Below, piece by piece: positions 33,384-42,322 of a stretch of 64,000 nt of DNA; the first letter of the stretch is position 1; the number at the start of each line of letters is the position of its first letter. A model generated the notes under the pieces. It worked only from the letters and a program-made list of their open reading frames with translations, searched no databases and was not told the origin of the DNA. The stretch comes from an uncultured Prevotella sp. Its GTDB lineage: Bacteria > Bacteroidota > Bacteroidia > Bacteroidales > Bacteroidaceae. The position numbers were made by a program, and so were the translations under genes. The stretch lies in assembly GCA_934196725.1 (NCBI GenBank), contig CAKPWR010000003.1, positions 7,608 through 71,607 of the forward strand, read 5' to 3'.

Positions 33384-34892
33384 ATGAGAAAACTTGAAAC
33401 AATCTTGATGATGGTGGTGGCGATGCTGATTCTTTCAGCTCATGGCGCTACTGCACAAAACAAACGTGAGTTTCGTGGCGCTTGGATTCAGTGCGTCAAC
33501 GGACAGTATTTAGGTAAAAGCACACAGCAGATTCAGTCCATGCTGAGCAAACAGCTGGATGAGTTGCAGAAGGATGGGGTGAATGCCATTATCTTCCAGG
33601 TTCGTGCAGAATGTGATGCGCTTTATGCCAGTGAGTATGAACCTTGGAGCCGTTATCTGACGGGTGTACAGGGAAAGGCGCCTTCACCTTATTGGGATCC
33701 GCTGCAGTGGATGGTAGAGCAGTGTCATAATCGCGGTATGGAAATTCATGCCTGGATCAATCCGTTCAGAGCAAAGCACAGTGCTACTCCATATAATAAT
33801 CTTTCGCCTAAGAGCGTTGTCAAGAAGCATCCTGAGCTTTGTTTTAAGTATGATAATCTGATGCTTCTCAATCCGGCTCTGCGAGAGGCTACTGAATATA
33901 CTTGCCGTGTTGCTGCCGATATCGTGGGAAGATATGATATTGATGGTTTCCATATTGATGATTACTTCTATCCTTATCCGGTGGCTGGCAAGCAGATTCC
34001 TGATCAGGCGCTTTACAGACAGTATCCAAGAGGATTCAGAAACATCGCTGACTGGAGACGTGACAACGTCAGCCGATTCGTCAAGGAATTGAGCGAGACG
34101 ATTCATACCATCAAGCCTTGGGTGAAGTTCGGTGTTTCGCCTTTCGGAATCTATCGAAACAAGCGTACCGATCCTAACGGGTCTGAGACTTACGGTCTGC
34201 AGAACTATGATGATCTCTATGCCGATGTGTTGCTCTGGGTGAACAATGGTTTTGTTGACTACACCGTTCCTCAGTTGTATTGGGAGATAGGTAATAAGGC
34301 GGCTGACTACAAGACGCTCATTACCTGGTGGAACAAGCATGCCGGCAACCGTCCTCTCTATATTGGTGAAGATATTGAGCGTACAGCCAAGTATTCTGAT
34401 CCTTCAAATCCAGGCAGTCATCAGTTGCCTGCCAAACATCGTCTTCATCAGCAGATGAACAATGTTCAGGGTACTGTATTATGGTATGCCAAGACTGCTG
34501 CAGACAATGTGGGCAATATCGGTCATACGCTTCGCAATCATTATTGGAAGTATCCTGCTCTTCCTCCGCTGATGCCTTTCCTTGATGACAAGGATCCTAA
34601 GGGTGTGAAGAGTATCAAGCTTCACTGGACTGAGTTTGGTCCTCTTCTGGTATGGGCAGCTCCAAAATGGAAAAAGAAGAAATGGGGCGATGAGGTGAAT
34701 CGATTTGCCGTTTATCGCTTTGAAAAGGGAGAGAAAATCAATCTCCGCAATGTGAAAGCCTTGCAAAAGGTGACTTTCGATCCTTTCTATAAAGTGAAAT
34801 ATGAGAAAGGCAAAAAGTATGTTTATGTCATAACTGCTCTTGACAGAGTGGGTAATGAGAGTAAAGGCAAGAAAATCAAGGTTTCATTCTAA
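33384..34892 (+). CDS. Secreted GH10-like glycosidase (GHL10/DUF187 family)
   Basis: Exported protein of 502 residues with signal peptide RKLETILMMVVAMLILSAHGATA. The glycosidase-like barrel starts with FRGAWIQCVNGQYLGKS and contains GVNAIIFQVRAECDALYASEYEPWSRYLTG, MEIHAWINPFRAKHS, YDIDGFHIDDYFYPYP, KFGVSPFGIY and VDYTVPQLYWEIG. These are hallmarks of the GHL10 family, which is related to GH10/GH13 barrels. The C-terminus (about 405-502) is a small fibronectin-like domain. Members are thought to act on envelope or host glycans, but the substrate is not established. It ends 30 bp before a terminator. Confidence 0.88.
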   Translation: MRKLETILMMVVAMLILSAHGATAQNKREFRGAWIQCVNGQYLGKSTQQIQSMLSKQLDELQKDGVNAIIFQVRAECDALYASEYEPWSRYLTGVQGKAPSPYWDPLQWMVEQCHNRGMEIHAWINPFRAKHSATPYNNLSPKSVVKKHPELCFKYDNLMLLNPALREATEYTCRVAADIVGRYDIDGFHIDDYFYPYPVAGKQIPDQALYRQYPRGFRNIADWRRDNVSRFVKELSETIHTIKPWVKFGVSPFGIYRNKRTDPNGSETYGLQNYDDLYADVLLWVNNGFVDYTVPQLYWEIGNKAADYKTLITWWNKHAGNRPLYIGEDIERTAKYSDPSNPGSHQLPAKHRLHQQMNNVQGTVLWYAKTAADNVGNIGHTLRNHYWKYPALPPLMPFLDDKDPKGVKSIKLHWTEFGPLLVWAAPKWKKKKWGDEVNRFAVYRFEKGEKINLRNVKALQKVTFDPFYKVKYEKGKKYVYVITALDRVGNESKGKKIKVSF

Positions 34893-34921
34893 ATAAGGGA
34901 TGCTGCTTTAAACAAAATAAA

Positions 34922-34965
34922 AGAGGGTGTATCTGGAGTCGTCATGACTTTTGATACACCCTCTT
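34922..34965. terminator. Terminator between convergent genes
   Basis: AGAGGGTGTAT and ATACACCCTCT arms with further pairing near the loop, then TTTCTAT. It serves the GH10-like gene and possibly the PFL gene from the other side. Confidence 0.8.
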
Positions 34966-34984
34966 TCTATATAGAAACTTAATG

Positions 34985-36349
34985 TTAGTTCTTGAAACTG
35001 TGGATAGGAGCTGGGATGCGGCCTACACGATTGATAAATGCCTCGCAGCTGAACTTGTTGACCGGCATGATAGGAGCATGGCCCAACAAGCCACCGAAGT
35101 CTACATTATCACCTACCTTCATTCCTACAACAGGGATGACACGGACTGCTGTGGTCTTCTGGTTGACCATACCGATAGCAGCCTCATCGGCAATGATACC
35201 GGAAACTGTAGTGGCAGGAGTATCGCCAGGAATGGCAATCATATCGAGACCTACAGAGCATACGCAGGTCATTGCCTCCAACTTCTCGATGGTCAAGGCA
35301 CCAGCCTCAACAGCATTGATCATACCCTGGTCTTCGCTGACAGGAATGAAGGCGCCGCTCAAACCACCAACGTATGATGAAGCCATGATACCGCCCTTCT
35401 TCACCTGATCGTTCAGGAGGGCAAGAGCTGCAGTAGTACCAGGAGCACCGGCATGTTCAAGACCAATCAACTCGAGAATATCAGCTACGCTATCGCCAAT
35501 AGCTGGAGTAGGAGCCAGAGAGAGGTCGATGATGCCGAATGGTACATTGAGACGGCGTGAAGCCTCCTTAGCTACCAACTGGCCAACACGGGTAATCTTG
35601 AAGGCTGTGCGCTTGATGGTCTCGCAGAGCACCTCGAAGCTTTCGCCCTTCACCTTCTCCAAAGCATACTTTACTACGCCCGGACCGCTGACACCAACGC
35701 TCACTACGGCATCAGCCTCAGAAACGCCATGGAAGGCACCTGCCATGAATGGGTTATCATCAGGAGCATTGCAGAGTACAACGAGCTTGGCGCATCCCAA
35801 AGAACCCTTTTCCTTGGTAGCTTCAGCCGTATCCTTGATGATTTCTCCCATCAGACGGACAGCATCCATGTTGATTCCGGTCTTGGTAGAACCCACGTTG
35901 ACAGAGCTGCAGACGAAATCGGTTTGAGCCATTGCCTGTGGGATAGAACGGATGAGGAGTTCATCGCTCTTGCTCATACCCTTGCTTACGATGGCAGAGT
36001 AACCACCGAGGAAGTTAACGCCCAGTTCCTTGGCACACTTGTCGAGGGTCTTGGCAACCTTCACGTAGTCGTCTGTAGTCTTGCATGCAGAGCCGCCTAC
36101 CAGAGAGATAGGAGTGATGGAGATACGCTTGTTGACGATAGGCACTCCAAATTCCTTGGAAATATCTTCGCCTGTTTTCACCAGGTTCTTGGCGAGTCGT
36201 GTAATCTTATTATGTATATTCTGACAGAGTTTTTCCACGTCGGTAGAAGCGCAGTCCAGGAGATTGATACCCATGGTGATGGTGCGCACATCGAAGTTTT
36301 CCTGCTCTATCATCTTATTGGTTTCGATAACCTCAGATATATTGATCAT
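34985..36349 (-). CDS. PFL family protein (UPF0210)
   Basis: Cytoplasmic protein of 454 residues, the full family length. It begins [33 protein letters not shown] and contains the conserved [41 protein letters not shown] and [19 protein letters not shown]. The family has a fold related to pyruvate formate-lyase/ribonucleotide reductase but no glycyl radical site, and its reaction is unknown. It is nearly always linked to a small ACT-domain protein, as here (44 bp upstream), which suggests amino-acid-responsive control. Confidence 0.92.
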   Translation of the reverse strand: MINISEVIETNKMIEQENFDVRTITMGINLLDCASTDVEKLCQNIHNKITRLAKNLVKTGEDISKEFGVPIVNKRISITPISLVGGSACKTTDDYVKVAKTLDKCAKELGVNFLGGYSAIVSKGMSKSDELLIRSIPQAMAQTDFVCSSVNVGSTKTGINMDAVRLMGEIIKDTAEATKEKGSLGCAKLVVLCNAPDDNPFMAGAFHGVSEADAVVSVGVSGPGVVKYALEKVKGESFEVLCETIKRTAFKITRVGQLVAKEASRRLNVPFGIIDLSLAPTPAIGDSVADILELIGLEHAGAPGTTAALALLNDQVKKGGIMASSYVGGLSGAFIPVSEDQGMINAVEAGALTIEKLEAMTCVCSVGLDMIAIPGDTPATTVSGIIADEAAIGMVNQKTTAVRVIPVVGMKVGDNVDFGGLLGHAPIMPVNKFSCEAFINRVGRIPAPIHSFKN

Positions 36350-36393
36350 ACTTTCAAAATTTAGCTATTGATTATAAACTTTTGGATTCCTGA

Positions 36394-36666
36394 TTAGATT
36401 CTGTGCATCATGTTGAAGATTTCCTCGCGCTGGCATTTTACCTGCACACCGAGTTCCTTACCCACGTTGGCAAGTTCATCAGCCACCTCTTCAAACGATT
36501 TTGTCATCTTGCCCATATCTACAATCATCATCATGTTAAAATACTCCTGTACGATGGTCTGAGAGATATCAAGAATGTTGATGCTGTTCTCTGCCAAATA
36601 GGTACAAACCTTGGCGATGATACCAACGGTATCCTTTCCCACTACTGTAATAATCGTTCTGTTCAT
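36394..36666 (-). CDS. ACT domain protein (UPF0237)
   Basis: Ninety residues forming a single ACT domain: RTIITVVGKDTVGIIAKVCTYLAENSINILDIS with the GIIAKV ligand turn, then FNMMMIVDMGKM. ACT domains bind amino acids and control partner enzymes. It is the first gene of a two-gene unit with the PFL family protein and probably regulates it. A perfect promoter precedes it. Confidence 0.92.
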   Translation of the reverse strand: MNRTIITVVGKDTVGIIAKVCTYLAENSINILDISQTIVQEYFNMMMIVDMGKMTKSFEEVADELANVGKELGVQVKCQREEIFNMMHRI

Positions 36667-36716
36667 GATTATAGCTTTTTATTGTTATACTTTTGTTCTT
36701 AATATGTTTTATGCCA

Positions 36717-36748
36717 CAAAAGTACAACTATTTTGTCAGACTGCCAAA
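36717..36748 (-). promoter_or_regulatory. Promoter of the ACT-PFL operon
   Basis: On the minus strand TTTG (complement of 36745-36748), 20 bp, TACTTTTG (complement of 36717-36724). Both boxes match the consensus. Confidence 0.75.
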
Positions 36749-36861
36749 TAAAAAAAAGAAAACTTGCAAAATAACTGATATTTTGCAAGTTTTCCCTATT
36801 TGAATTCTAATTATTTGATATCTCCTGTAATCCGATATCTTTGATTATTTGATATCTTAGG

Positions 36862-37923
36862 TTATTTGATACCTCGCTCATTCAATGCCTTTGAATATTT
36901 AGCTGCATTCTGCAGGTGCTCCTGATAAGTGCGTGCAAAATTATGAGTGCCGCTGAAATCCTCTTTGGCACACATGTATAGATAATCGTGCTTGACGAGG
37001 TTGAGGACGGCATCAATACCAGCCACTGATGGGATGCGGATAGGTCCTGGCGGCAATCCCGGATTGACGTAAGTATTGTATGGACTCTTGATGTGAAGCA
37101 GATTGTTGTAGATGCGCTTCAGGTCGAATCGCTTCCAGGCATATTTGATGGTTGGGTCTGCCTGTAGCGGCATTCCTTCCGGATATTCTGCATTGCGCAG
37201 CTTGAAGCGGTTGTAGTACATTCCGGCAATCATCGGTTTTTCTGCGTTGTTGGCAGTTTCCTCGTCCACGATACTTGCGATGGTGATGACTTCTACCGGA
37301 GTCAGCTGCAGAGCCTTTGCCTTCTGCGTGCGGTCTTCATTCCAGAACTTCTCGCTTTCCTTCTTCATGCGGTTGAGCAGCTTTTCTACGGATGAGTTCC
37401 AGTAGATGTCGTAGGTGTTTGGGATGAACATGCAGGCAATGGTGGTGGTGTCGTAACCATACTTCTCGCAGGTTGCCTCATCGGTCAGCGCCTGGAGAAT
37501 GGAGGTGCTGTCAATCATCAGCTTCTTGCTGAGCTCTACAGACAGCTTGTCCAGTGTACGTACGGATGGCAGGGTGAGGTTGACCGGCTCCTGCAGTCCG
37601 TTCTTCATGTGTCTCCAAACTTTCAGTGCACCTTCCCCCGGATGGATGGCGTAGCGTCCGGTATGGATATGTTCTGCATATCCGAAGTGATGGGTCAGGG
37701 TCTTGAACGCCTGATAAGGGAAACTGTTGGCTATTGGTTCTACCTTATTATATACAGAGTCTATATTGTCGTCTGTGTCAATATAGACATACTGGATGTC
37801 GCTTCTCTTCGAGAATGAAGAGAAGCAATAGAGGTAACCTACAATGGCGACTATCACGATGCACCCGATGGCACCGTAGAGATAGAGCTTAGAAACTGAT
37901 TTTTTCATTTTCTTTGTATTCAT
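36862..37923 (-). CDS. mltG: Endolytic murein transglycosylase
   Basis: Membrane-anchored enzyme that cuts nascent peptidoglycan glycan strands and so sets their length. From ATG 37923 it has 353 residues: a short basic N-terminus, one membrane segment (LYLYGAIGCIVIVAIVGYLYCF), a LysM-like part and the YceG/MltG domain. Family motifs are VITIASIVDEETANNAEKPMIAGMYYNRF, LQADPTIKYAW and the closing SPYNTYVNPGLPPGPIRIPS. The frame opens further upstream only through a TTG codon. It stands alone with its own promoter at 37988-38018. Confidence 0.93.
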   Translation of the reverse strand: MNTKKMKKSVSKLYLYGAIGCIVIVAIVGYLYCFSSFSKRSDIQYVYIDTDDNIDSVYNKVEPIANSFPYQAFKTLTHHFGYAEHIHTGRYAIHPGEGALKVWRHMKNGLQEPVNLTLPSVRTLDKLSVELSKKLMIDSTSILQALTDEATCEKYGYDTTTIACMFIPNTYDIYWNSSVEKLLNRMKKESEKFWNEDRTQKAKALQLTPVEVITIASIVDEETANNAEKPMIAGMYYNRFKLRNAEYPEGMPLQADPTIKYAWKRFDLKRIYNNLLHIKSPYNTYVNPGLPPGPIRIPSVAGIDAVLNLVKHDYLYMCAKEDFSGTHNFARTYQEHLQNAAKYSKALNERGIK

Positions 37924-37987
37924 TTTATGTTTTGCTTCACTTTTACTGTTCAATCATATCATAAACATGATATCCCGTTCTTATTTG

Positions 37988-38018
37988 CAAAAGTACAGCA
38001 AAAATGGGAAATGGCAAA
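37988..38018 (-). promoter_or_regulatory. mltG promoter
   Basis: On the minus strand TTTG (complement of 38015-38018), 19 bp, TACTTTTG (complement of 37988-37995): a perfect consensus match. Confidence 0.78.
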
Positions 38019-38078
38019 GTATCGTCAATTAAATTAGGTTAAAAAACTTCTCTCCCTATCAATTTCTTATGTTTCTCT

Positions 38079-38109
38079 TTTTCTTTTTCAAAAAAAATAT
38101 TTACTTTTG
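38079..38109 (+). promoter_or_regulatory. Promoter of the CBM20-HAD gene
   Basis: TACTTTTG at 38102-38109 is a perfect -7 box; the -33 position 19 bp upstream reads TTTT. The leader would be about 90 nt and ends with an AGGAGAAAG ribosome-binding site before the ATG at 38206. Confidence 0.5.
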
Positions 38110-38205
38110 CGGTCGACATACAGAAATCTTGTGCGATGGGTGAGGCTGATTGCTTCCGGCACAATGATTTGATGAATCAATAAGAATAAATAGGAGAAAG
38201 AAAGC

Positions 38206-39588
38206 ATGAAGATAAAATTTTCTTTACCATATAAGGCTCATTGGGGCGAGATGCTATGTGTGAATCTCACCTTTTATTCTTCAAGAGGAGCCAGTCTGGA
38301 TGTGAAACTCCTGATGAATACTCAGGATGGTTATCACTGGATGGTGGATACTTCTACCCGTGAAAACCGCCAGCATCCGTTTGATTTGATTTACTATTAC
38401 TATACGGTAGTTGACGAAGACGGCAAGGTGCTCCGTACGGAGTCGGTTGAGTCGCCGAGAGTATATGTATATGATTCTTCCAAGAGTTATATTTTTGATG
38501 ATTTCTGGCTGGAGGAGAAACTGGCTTCCCGCATGGCTACAGCTATAGGAAGAACTCCCAAAGTGAATGTCGAATCGTATGAGCGCATGGAATGCATGCC
38601 GCTCTTCGGCGAGACCGTTATCTTCAAGGTTCATGCGCCCCGCCTTCACGAAGGCGAAGCGATTGCCTTGTTGGGCAATCATCCTACGCTGGGCAGCTGG
38701 AATATCGATCATTTCCTTCAGATGAAGCCTCTGGGTAGGCATGAGTGGGTGTTGTCGGTCAATGTAGCACCTATTGATGCTCCGATAGAGTTCAAGTATA
38801 TTATCGTGAATACGGACACTCAGCGATTCAAGCGCTGGGAGTATGGTGGAAACCGAACGCTTGACGAGCGTATCTATCAGGGCGAGGTCCATGTGCTTCA
38901 TGGCGGTGATTTCCGCATCAAGAAGTTCCCGCCACATGCACAGTTCGATTTTGAAACATACGTCTTCGACCTTGACGGAACTCTGATTTCTTCTCTTGAA
39001 GATCTGGCTGCCAGCTGCAATTATGCGTTGCGTACGAATCATCTGCCTGAGCGTTCTGTTGAAGAAGTGAGAATGATGGTGGGCAACGGAGTGAAGCTGT
39101 TGATGGAACGTGCCATCGGAAAGGAACAGCTGGAGTCTGGCGAAGTGGATTTCGACCGCGTGTTCCAGGACTTCCGCAATCATTATATGGTTCATAACCT
39201 GGACGAGACAGCTCCTTATCCAGGTATCATGGATATGCTGAAAGAACTGAAGGCGCGAGGCAAGAACATTGCCGTGGTAAGCAATAAGTTCTATGCAGCT
39301 ACGGAGGAACTGTGTCGCCATTTCTTTGGTGATCTCGTTGATGTAGCCATCGGTGAACGTGAGGGAATCGAGAAAAAACCGGCACCTGACACGGTGAACG
39401 AAGCACTCAGACTGCTGCATGCGGACAGGGAGACAGCCGTATATGTTGGTGATAGTGATGTAGACGTAATGACGGCACGTAACAGCCACATGCCTTGTAT
39501 CAGTGTACTCTGGGGATTCCGCGATGCAGATTTCCTGTCAGAACATGGAGCTACTATCTATGTCAGTGCTCCCGACCAGCTGCTCTGA
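38206..39588 (+). CDS. Two CBM20 starch-binding domains fused to a HAD phosphatase
   Basis: Cytoplasmic protein of 460 residues (no signal peptide). Residues 1-95 form a CBM20-like domain (HWGEMLCVNL, FDLIYYYYTVVDEDGKVLR). Residues about 134-235 form a second, very typical CBM20: ALLGNHPTLGSW with Trp165, HEWVLSV, FKYIIVN, then RWEYGGNR with Trp211, Asn216 and Arg217, the usual glucan contacts. Residues about 250-460 are a HAD phosphatase of the Gph type: FDLDGT (nucleophile Asp255, acid/base Asp257), AVVSNK, KKPAPD and YVGDSDVDV, with an inserted helical cap. CBM20 pairs normally precede 4-alpha-glucanotransferase. The fusion suggests a phosphatase that works on, or docked to, glycogen. A glycogen branching enzyme gene lies about 2.7 kb downstream. 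Confidence 0.87.
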   Translation: MKIKFSLPYKAHWGEMLCVNLTFYSSRGASLDVKLLMNTQDGYHWMVDTSTRENRQHPFDLIYYYYTVVDEDGKVLRTESVESPRVYVYDSSKSYIFDDFWLEEKLASRMATAIGRTPKVNVESYERMECMPLFGETVIFKVHAPRLHEGEAIALLGNHPTLGSWNIDHFLQMKPLGRHEWVLSVNVAPIDAPIEFKYIIVNTDTQRFKRWEYGGNRTLDERIYQGEVHVLHGGDFRIKKFPPHAQFDFETYVFDLDGTLISSLEDLAASCNYALRTNHLPERSVEEVRMMVGNGVKLLMERAIGKEQLESGEVDFDRVFQDFRNHYMVHNLDETAPYPGIMDMLKELKARGKNIAVVSNKFYAATEELCRHFFGDLVDVAIGEREGIEKKPAPDTVNEALRLLHADRETAVYVGDSDVDVMTARNSHMPCISVLWGFRDADFLSEHGATIYVSAPDQLL

Positions 39589-39612
39589 TGATTGTTGGAT
39601 ATTATATAAAAA

Positions 39613-39644
39613 ATAGATGAGCATTATGCTGAATGCTCATCTAT
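39613..39644. terminator. Terminator overlapping the LytTR stop codon
   Basis: Perfect 13-bp inverted repeat ATAGATGAGCATT/AATGCTCATCTAT around ATGCTG, followed by ATAGTTTTT on the plus strand. It lies between convergent genes, and the last codons (EHSA, stop) of the minus-strand gene are part of the stem. Confidence 0.85.
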
Positions 39645-40331
39645 ATAGTTTTTGATTTCCTCGTAGAACGTATCGGAGATAGGTACGCCCATCGAACCGT
39701 ATATCAGCCTGCCACGCTCAATATAATCGAACTTGCTCAGGTTGGCAAGATAGGAGCGGTGCACTCTTCGGAATTTCTCTTTAGGGAGCCGCTCTTCCAG
39801 ATGCTTGAGATTGCCTAAGGTCGATACGTTCTCCATTCCTTCCAGATGGAAGAGAATATAATCCTTCAGGCTTTCTACGAATAGAATTCTGTCGAACGGA
39901 ATACGGACATATTTGTATTCGCTTTTTACAATCAGGAACTTGTCGCGCTTGATAGGATTGTATTTGTCGTCCTGCATGTAGGAATCGAAAACCTTCTTGC
40001 AGGAATCCATGAAATCCTGATAGCTGATCGGCTTCAGTAGATAGTCGAAAGCATGAACTTTATAGGCTTCAATGGCATACTCCTTGAAAGCTGTGGTGAA
40101 GATGATCTTGACATTCTTTGGTACAACCTTGGCAAATTCCAGTCCACTGATCTGTTGCATGTGGATGGCAAGAAATAAAATGTCGAGATGATTGTGGCGA
40201 ATGCCGTCTACTGCATCAATGGCAGAAGGGTAGGCGCCAATCAGGTTCAGCGTAGGTGTTTCATCTACGTATTTCTTCAACTGCTCCAGGGCTGTTGGAT
40301 CTTCATCAATGATTGCACAGTTTAAAATCAT
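39624..40331 (-). CDS. LytTR-family response regulator lacking the phosphoacceptor Asp
   Basis: Protein of 235 residues with a receiver domain (1-~120) and a LytTR DNA-binding domain (about 140-235: FLIVKSEYKYVRIPFDRILFVESLKDYILFHLE, RVHRSYLAN). The acidic pocket is present (CAIIDEDP), as are the conserved Thr (IIFTTAFKEYA) and Lys (FDYLLKPIS). The position that should be the phosphorylated Asp is Ala55 in DILFLAIHM, encoded by GCC, and the usual MPxxxG is MQQISG. It should therefore not be switched on by phosphotransfer. No histidine kinase gene is adjacent, in contrast to most LytTR regulators of Bacteroidota. It is divergent from the MORN gene, a possible target. Confidence 0.9.
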   Translation of the reverse strand: MILNCAIIDEDPTALEQLKKYVDETPTLNLIGAYPSAIDAVDGIRHNHLDILFLAIHMQQISGLEFAKVVPKNVKIIFTTAFKEYAIEAYKVHAFDYLLKPISYQDFMDSCKKVFDSYMQDDKYNPIKRDKFLIVKSEYKYVRIPFDRILFVESLKDYILFHLEGMENVSTLGNLKHLEERLPKEKFRRVHRSYLANLSKFDYIERGRLIYGSMGVPISDTFYEEIKNYIDEHSA

Positions 40332-40460
40332 AAGCGTTTGTTGTGGTTTAAAAAAATATTTTCAAATAAACGCATTTTTTATTTATATATTGTATTGCGT
40401 TTTGATTTTTTTGCGTGAATAATTATTTTTCTTCTTATAAACTTAAATTTGTTTAATCTA

Positions 40461-40492
40461 TTTGGTCATTTAACAAAAAACTTATATCTTTG
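40461..40492 (+). promoter_or_regulatory. Promoter of the MORN-repeat gene
   Basis: TTTG (40461-40464), 20 bp, TATCTTTG (40485-40492). Transcription would begin near 40499, so the ATG at 40504 would be almost leaderless and the ATG at 40519 is the better start. Confidence 0.7.
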
Positions 40493-40518
40493 GAGATTGA
40501 AACATGAGATTACTGTAT

Positions 40519-41712
40519 ATGGAAAAAAAATATAATAAGAAATATATTGAAAATAACGTCAACCTGATACCTTCTGCGTGTAGATTCTGTTGGCGGAACG
40601 GAAAGCAGATGCTGCTTGCATTGGCTCTCTGTCTCAGTCCGGTGTCTACCTTTGCTCAGAAGATTTCGCTGGGTTCCTGCATTACCCGTGATGGTGGTCA
40701 GTACAAGGGAGAAATGGTAGGCGGAAAGCCACAGGGCAAGGGTGCCGCAGTCTATTCCAATGGTGATACCTACGAAGGCTCTTATCAGAAAGGTAAGCGC
40801 GATGGATATGGCGTATATACTTTCTCTGACGGCGAAAAGTACGAAGGCCAGTGGATGCAGGACCAGCAGCATGGCAAGGGTACTTTCTATTTTCAGAATA
40901 ATAATAAGTATGTAGGACTCTGGTTCAGAGACTTCCAGCACGGTCATGGAGTCATGTATTATTATAATGGTGACAAGTATGATGGCGACTGGTATAAGGA
41001 TAAGCGACAGGGTAGAGGTACCTACTCCTATTCCAACGGTGCCCAGTATAAGGGTCAGTGGATGAACGATATGAAGAACGGTAACGGTTTCTTCAATTGG
41101 GGTGATGGTACAACCTATGACGGTCAGTGGGTAAACAACCAGCGTTCCGGAAAAGGTATCTTCAAGTATGCCGATGGCGATGTTTACAATGGCGATTGGA
41201 AGGATGATATCCAGGACGGTAAGGGCATCTATAAATTCCACAACGGTGATGTCTATGAAGGCGATTATGTTCAGGGCGAACGTACCGGTGAAGGCATCTT
41301 CCGTTCGATGAATGGCTCCAAGTATACAGGACAGTTTCTCGACGGTCAGCGTTCCGGTCAGGGTACTTTCGTCTGGAAGAACGGAGATATCTATGTAGGT
41401 TCCTGGAAGGATGACCTGCAGAATGGCAGGGGTAAGCTGACGAAGAAGAACGGTGATATTTACGAGGGAGAATTCCGGAACGGCCATGTGGAAGGCAATG
41501 TAGTGATTCATTATGCCGACGGCCGCCGCTTCAAGGGAATCTACCGCAAGGGCAAGCGCGAAGGAGCCTGCATCGAGGAGGATAAGAACGGCAAGCGTTT
41601 CGAGGGTAACTATCGCAATGATATGCGTGATGGCAGATTCGTGGAGAAAGACCGCAATGGTCAGGTTACAGCCAAGGGAACCTACGAAAACGGCAAGCGT
41701 TTCGAAGATTAA
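40519..41712 (+). CDS. Secreted MORN-repeat protein
   Basis: Protein of 397 residues from ATG 40519 (402 if ATG 40504 is used). A basic N-terminus of about 25 residues leads into an export signal (QMLLALALCLSPVSTFAQ). After that the whole chain is MORN repeats: 14 units of exactly 23 residues with the pattern GDxYxGxWxxxxxxGxGxxxxxN, plus a partial last unit. MORN repeats form an elongated beta sheet that binds lipids or proteins; in eukaryotes they sit next to membranes, and bacterial copies are poorly studied. The start is chosen by the promoter position. It is divergent from the LytTR regulator. Confidence 0.9.
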   Translation: MEKKYNKKYIENNVNLIPSACRFCWRNGKQMLLALALCLSPVSTFAQKISLGSCITRDGGQYKGEMVGGKPQGKGAAVYSNGDTYEGSYQKGKRDGYGVYTFSDGEKYEGQWMQDQQHGKGTFYFQNNNKYVGLWFRDFQHGHGVMYYYNGDKYDGDWYKDKRQGRGTYSYSNGAQYKGQWMNDMKNGNGFFNWGDGTTYDGQWVNNQRSGKGIFKYADGDVYNGDWKDDIQDGKGIYKFHNGDVYEGDYVQGERTGEGIFRSMNGSKYTGQFLDGQRSGQGTFVWKNGDIYVGSWKDDLQNGRGKLTKKNGDIYEGEFRNGHVEGNVVIHYADGRRFKGIYRKGKREGACIEEDKNGKRFEGNYRNDMRDGRFVEKDRNGQVTAKGTYENGKRFED

Positions 41713-41777
41713 TCTCTTCAGAAAATAATAGTGAATTATAAAGAATTATAAATATCGAGATTCAGAACAGCGAACAT

Positions 41778-41816
41778 ATCATAAAGTTCAAAGTTCAAAT
41801 TTCAAAGTTCAAATTA
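41778..41816. repeat. GAACTTT-type dispersed repeat (reverse orientation)
   Basis: ATCATAAAGTTCAAAGTTCA at 41778-41797, followed by further AAAGTTC heptads. It is the reverse complement of the core at 6942 and lies in the 5' leader of the YhcH-family gene. Confidence 0.8.
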
Positions 41817-41821
41817 AGACT

Positions 41822-42265
41822 ATGGTAATTGATACATTAGACAATTTTGAGAGATATGTCTCTCTCAATCCACTCTTTCCAGAAGTAGTGAAGTTTGTAA
41901 AAGAGAACGATCTCACTCAGCTTGAGGCAGGTAAGCATCCTATTCAGGGCGCCGACCTTTTCCTGAATATCGCTGAGGCTCAGGGTAAGAACGAGGAGGA
42001 TGCAGTTATCGAAACTCATCGCAAGATGATTGATATTCAGATTCCACTTGATAACGAGGAAACCTATGGATATACTCCTTTGAAGGACCTTCCTGAGGTA
42101 GAGTACAATGAGGTAAAGGATATTACCAAGTATCCTGGCGTGAAGGCGCAGACGCTCGTTACCTGCAAGCCAGGTCAGTTTGCCATCTTCTGGCCAGAGG
42201 ACGGTCATCAGCCATGTATCGGCAAGGGCGCTATCCGCAAGGCTATCTTCAAGATCAAGGCTTAA
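41822..42265 (+). CDS. YhcH/YjgK/YiaL family protein
   Basis: Cytoplasmic protein of 147 residues, a full-length DUF386 cupin-like member. Marks are HPIQGADLFLNIAEAQGKNEEDAVIETHRKMIDIQIPL and the metal-binding AIFWPEDGHQPCIGKGAIRKAIFKI. Characterised relatives act on sugar anomers or open forms (sialic acid anomerase NanQ, EbgC of beta-galactosidase). Its partner here is not obvious; it lies between the MORN gene and glgB, 57 bp before glgB, and may belong to the same transcript. Confidence 0.9.
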   Translation: MVIDTLDNFERYVSLNPLFPEVVKFVKENDLTQLEAGKHPIQGADLFLNIAEAQGKNEEDAVIETHRKMIDIQIPLDNEETYGYTPLKDLPEVEYNEVKDITKYPGVKAQTLVTCKPGQFAIFWPEDGHQPCIGKGAIRKAIFKIKA

Positions 42266-42322
42266 CCTAGGGCAAGTTCACAATCGAATACACATATATA
42301 TAAATATTTAAATCTATAATCC

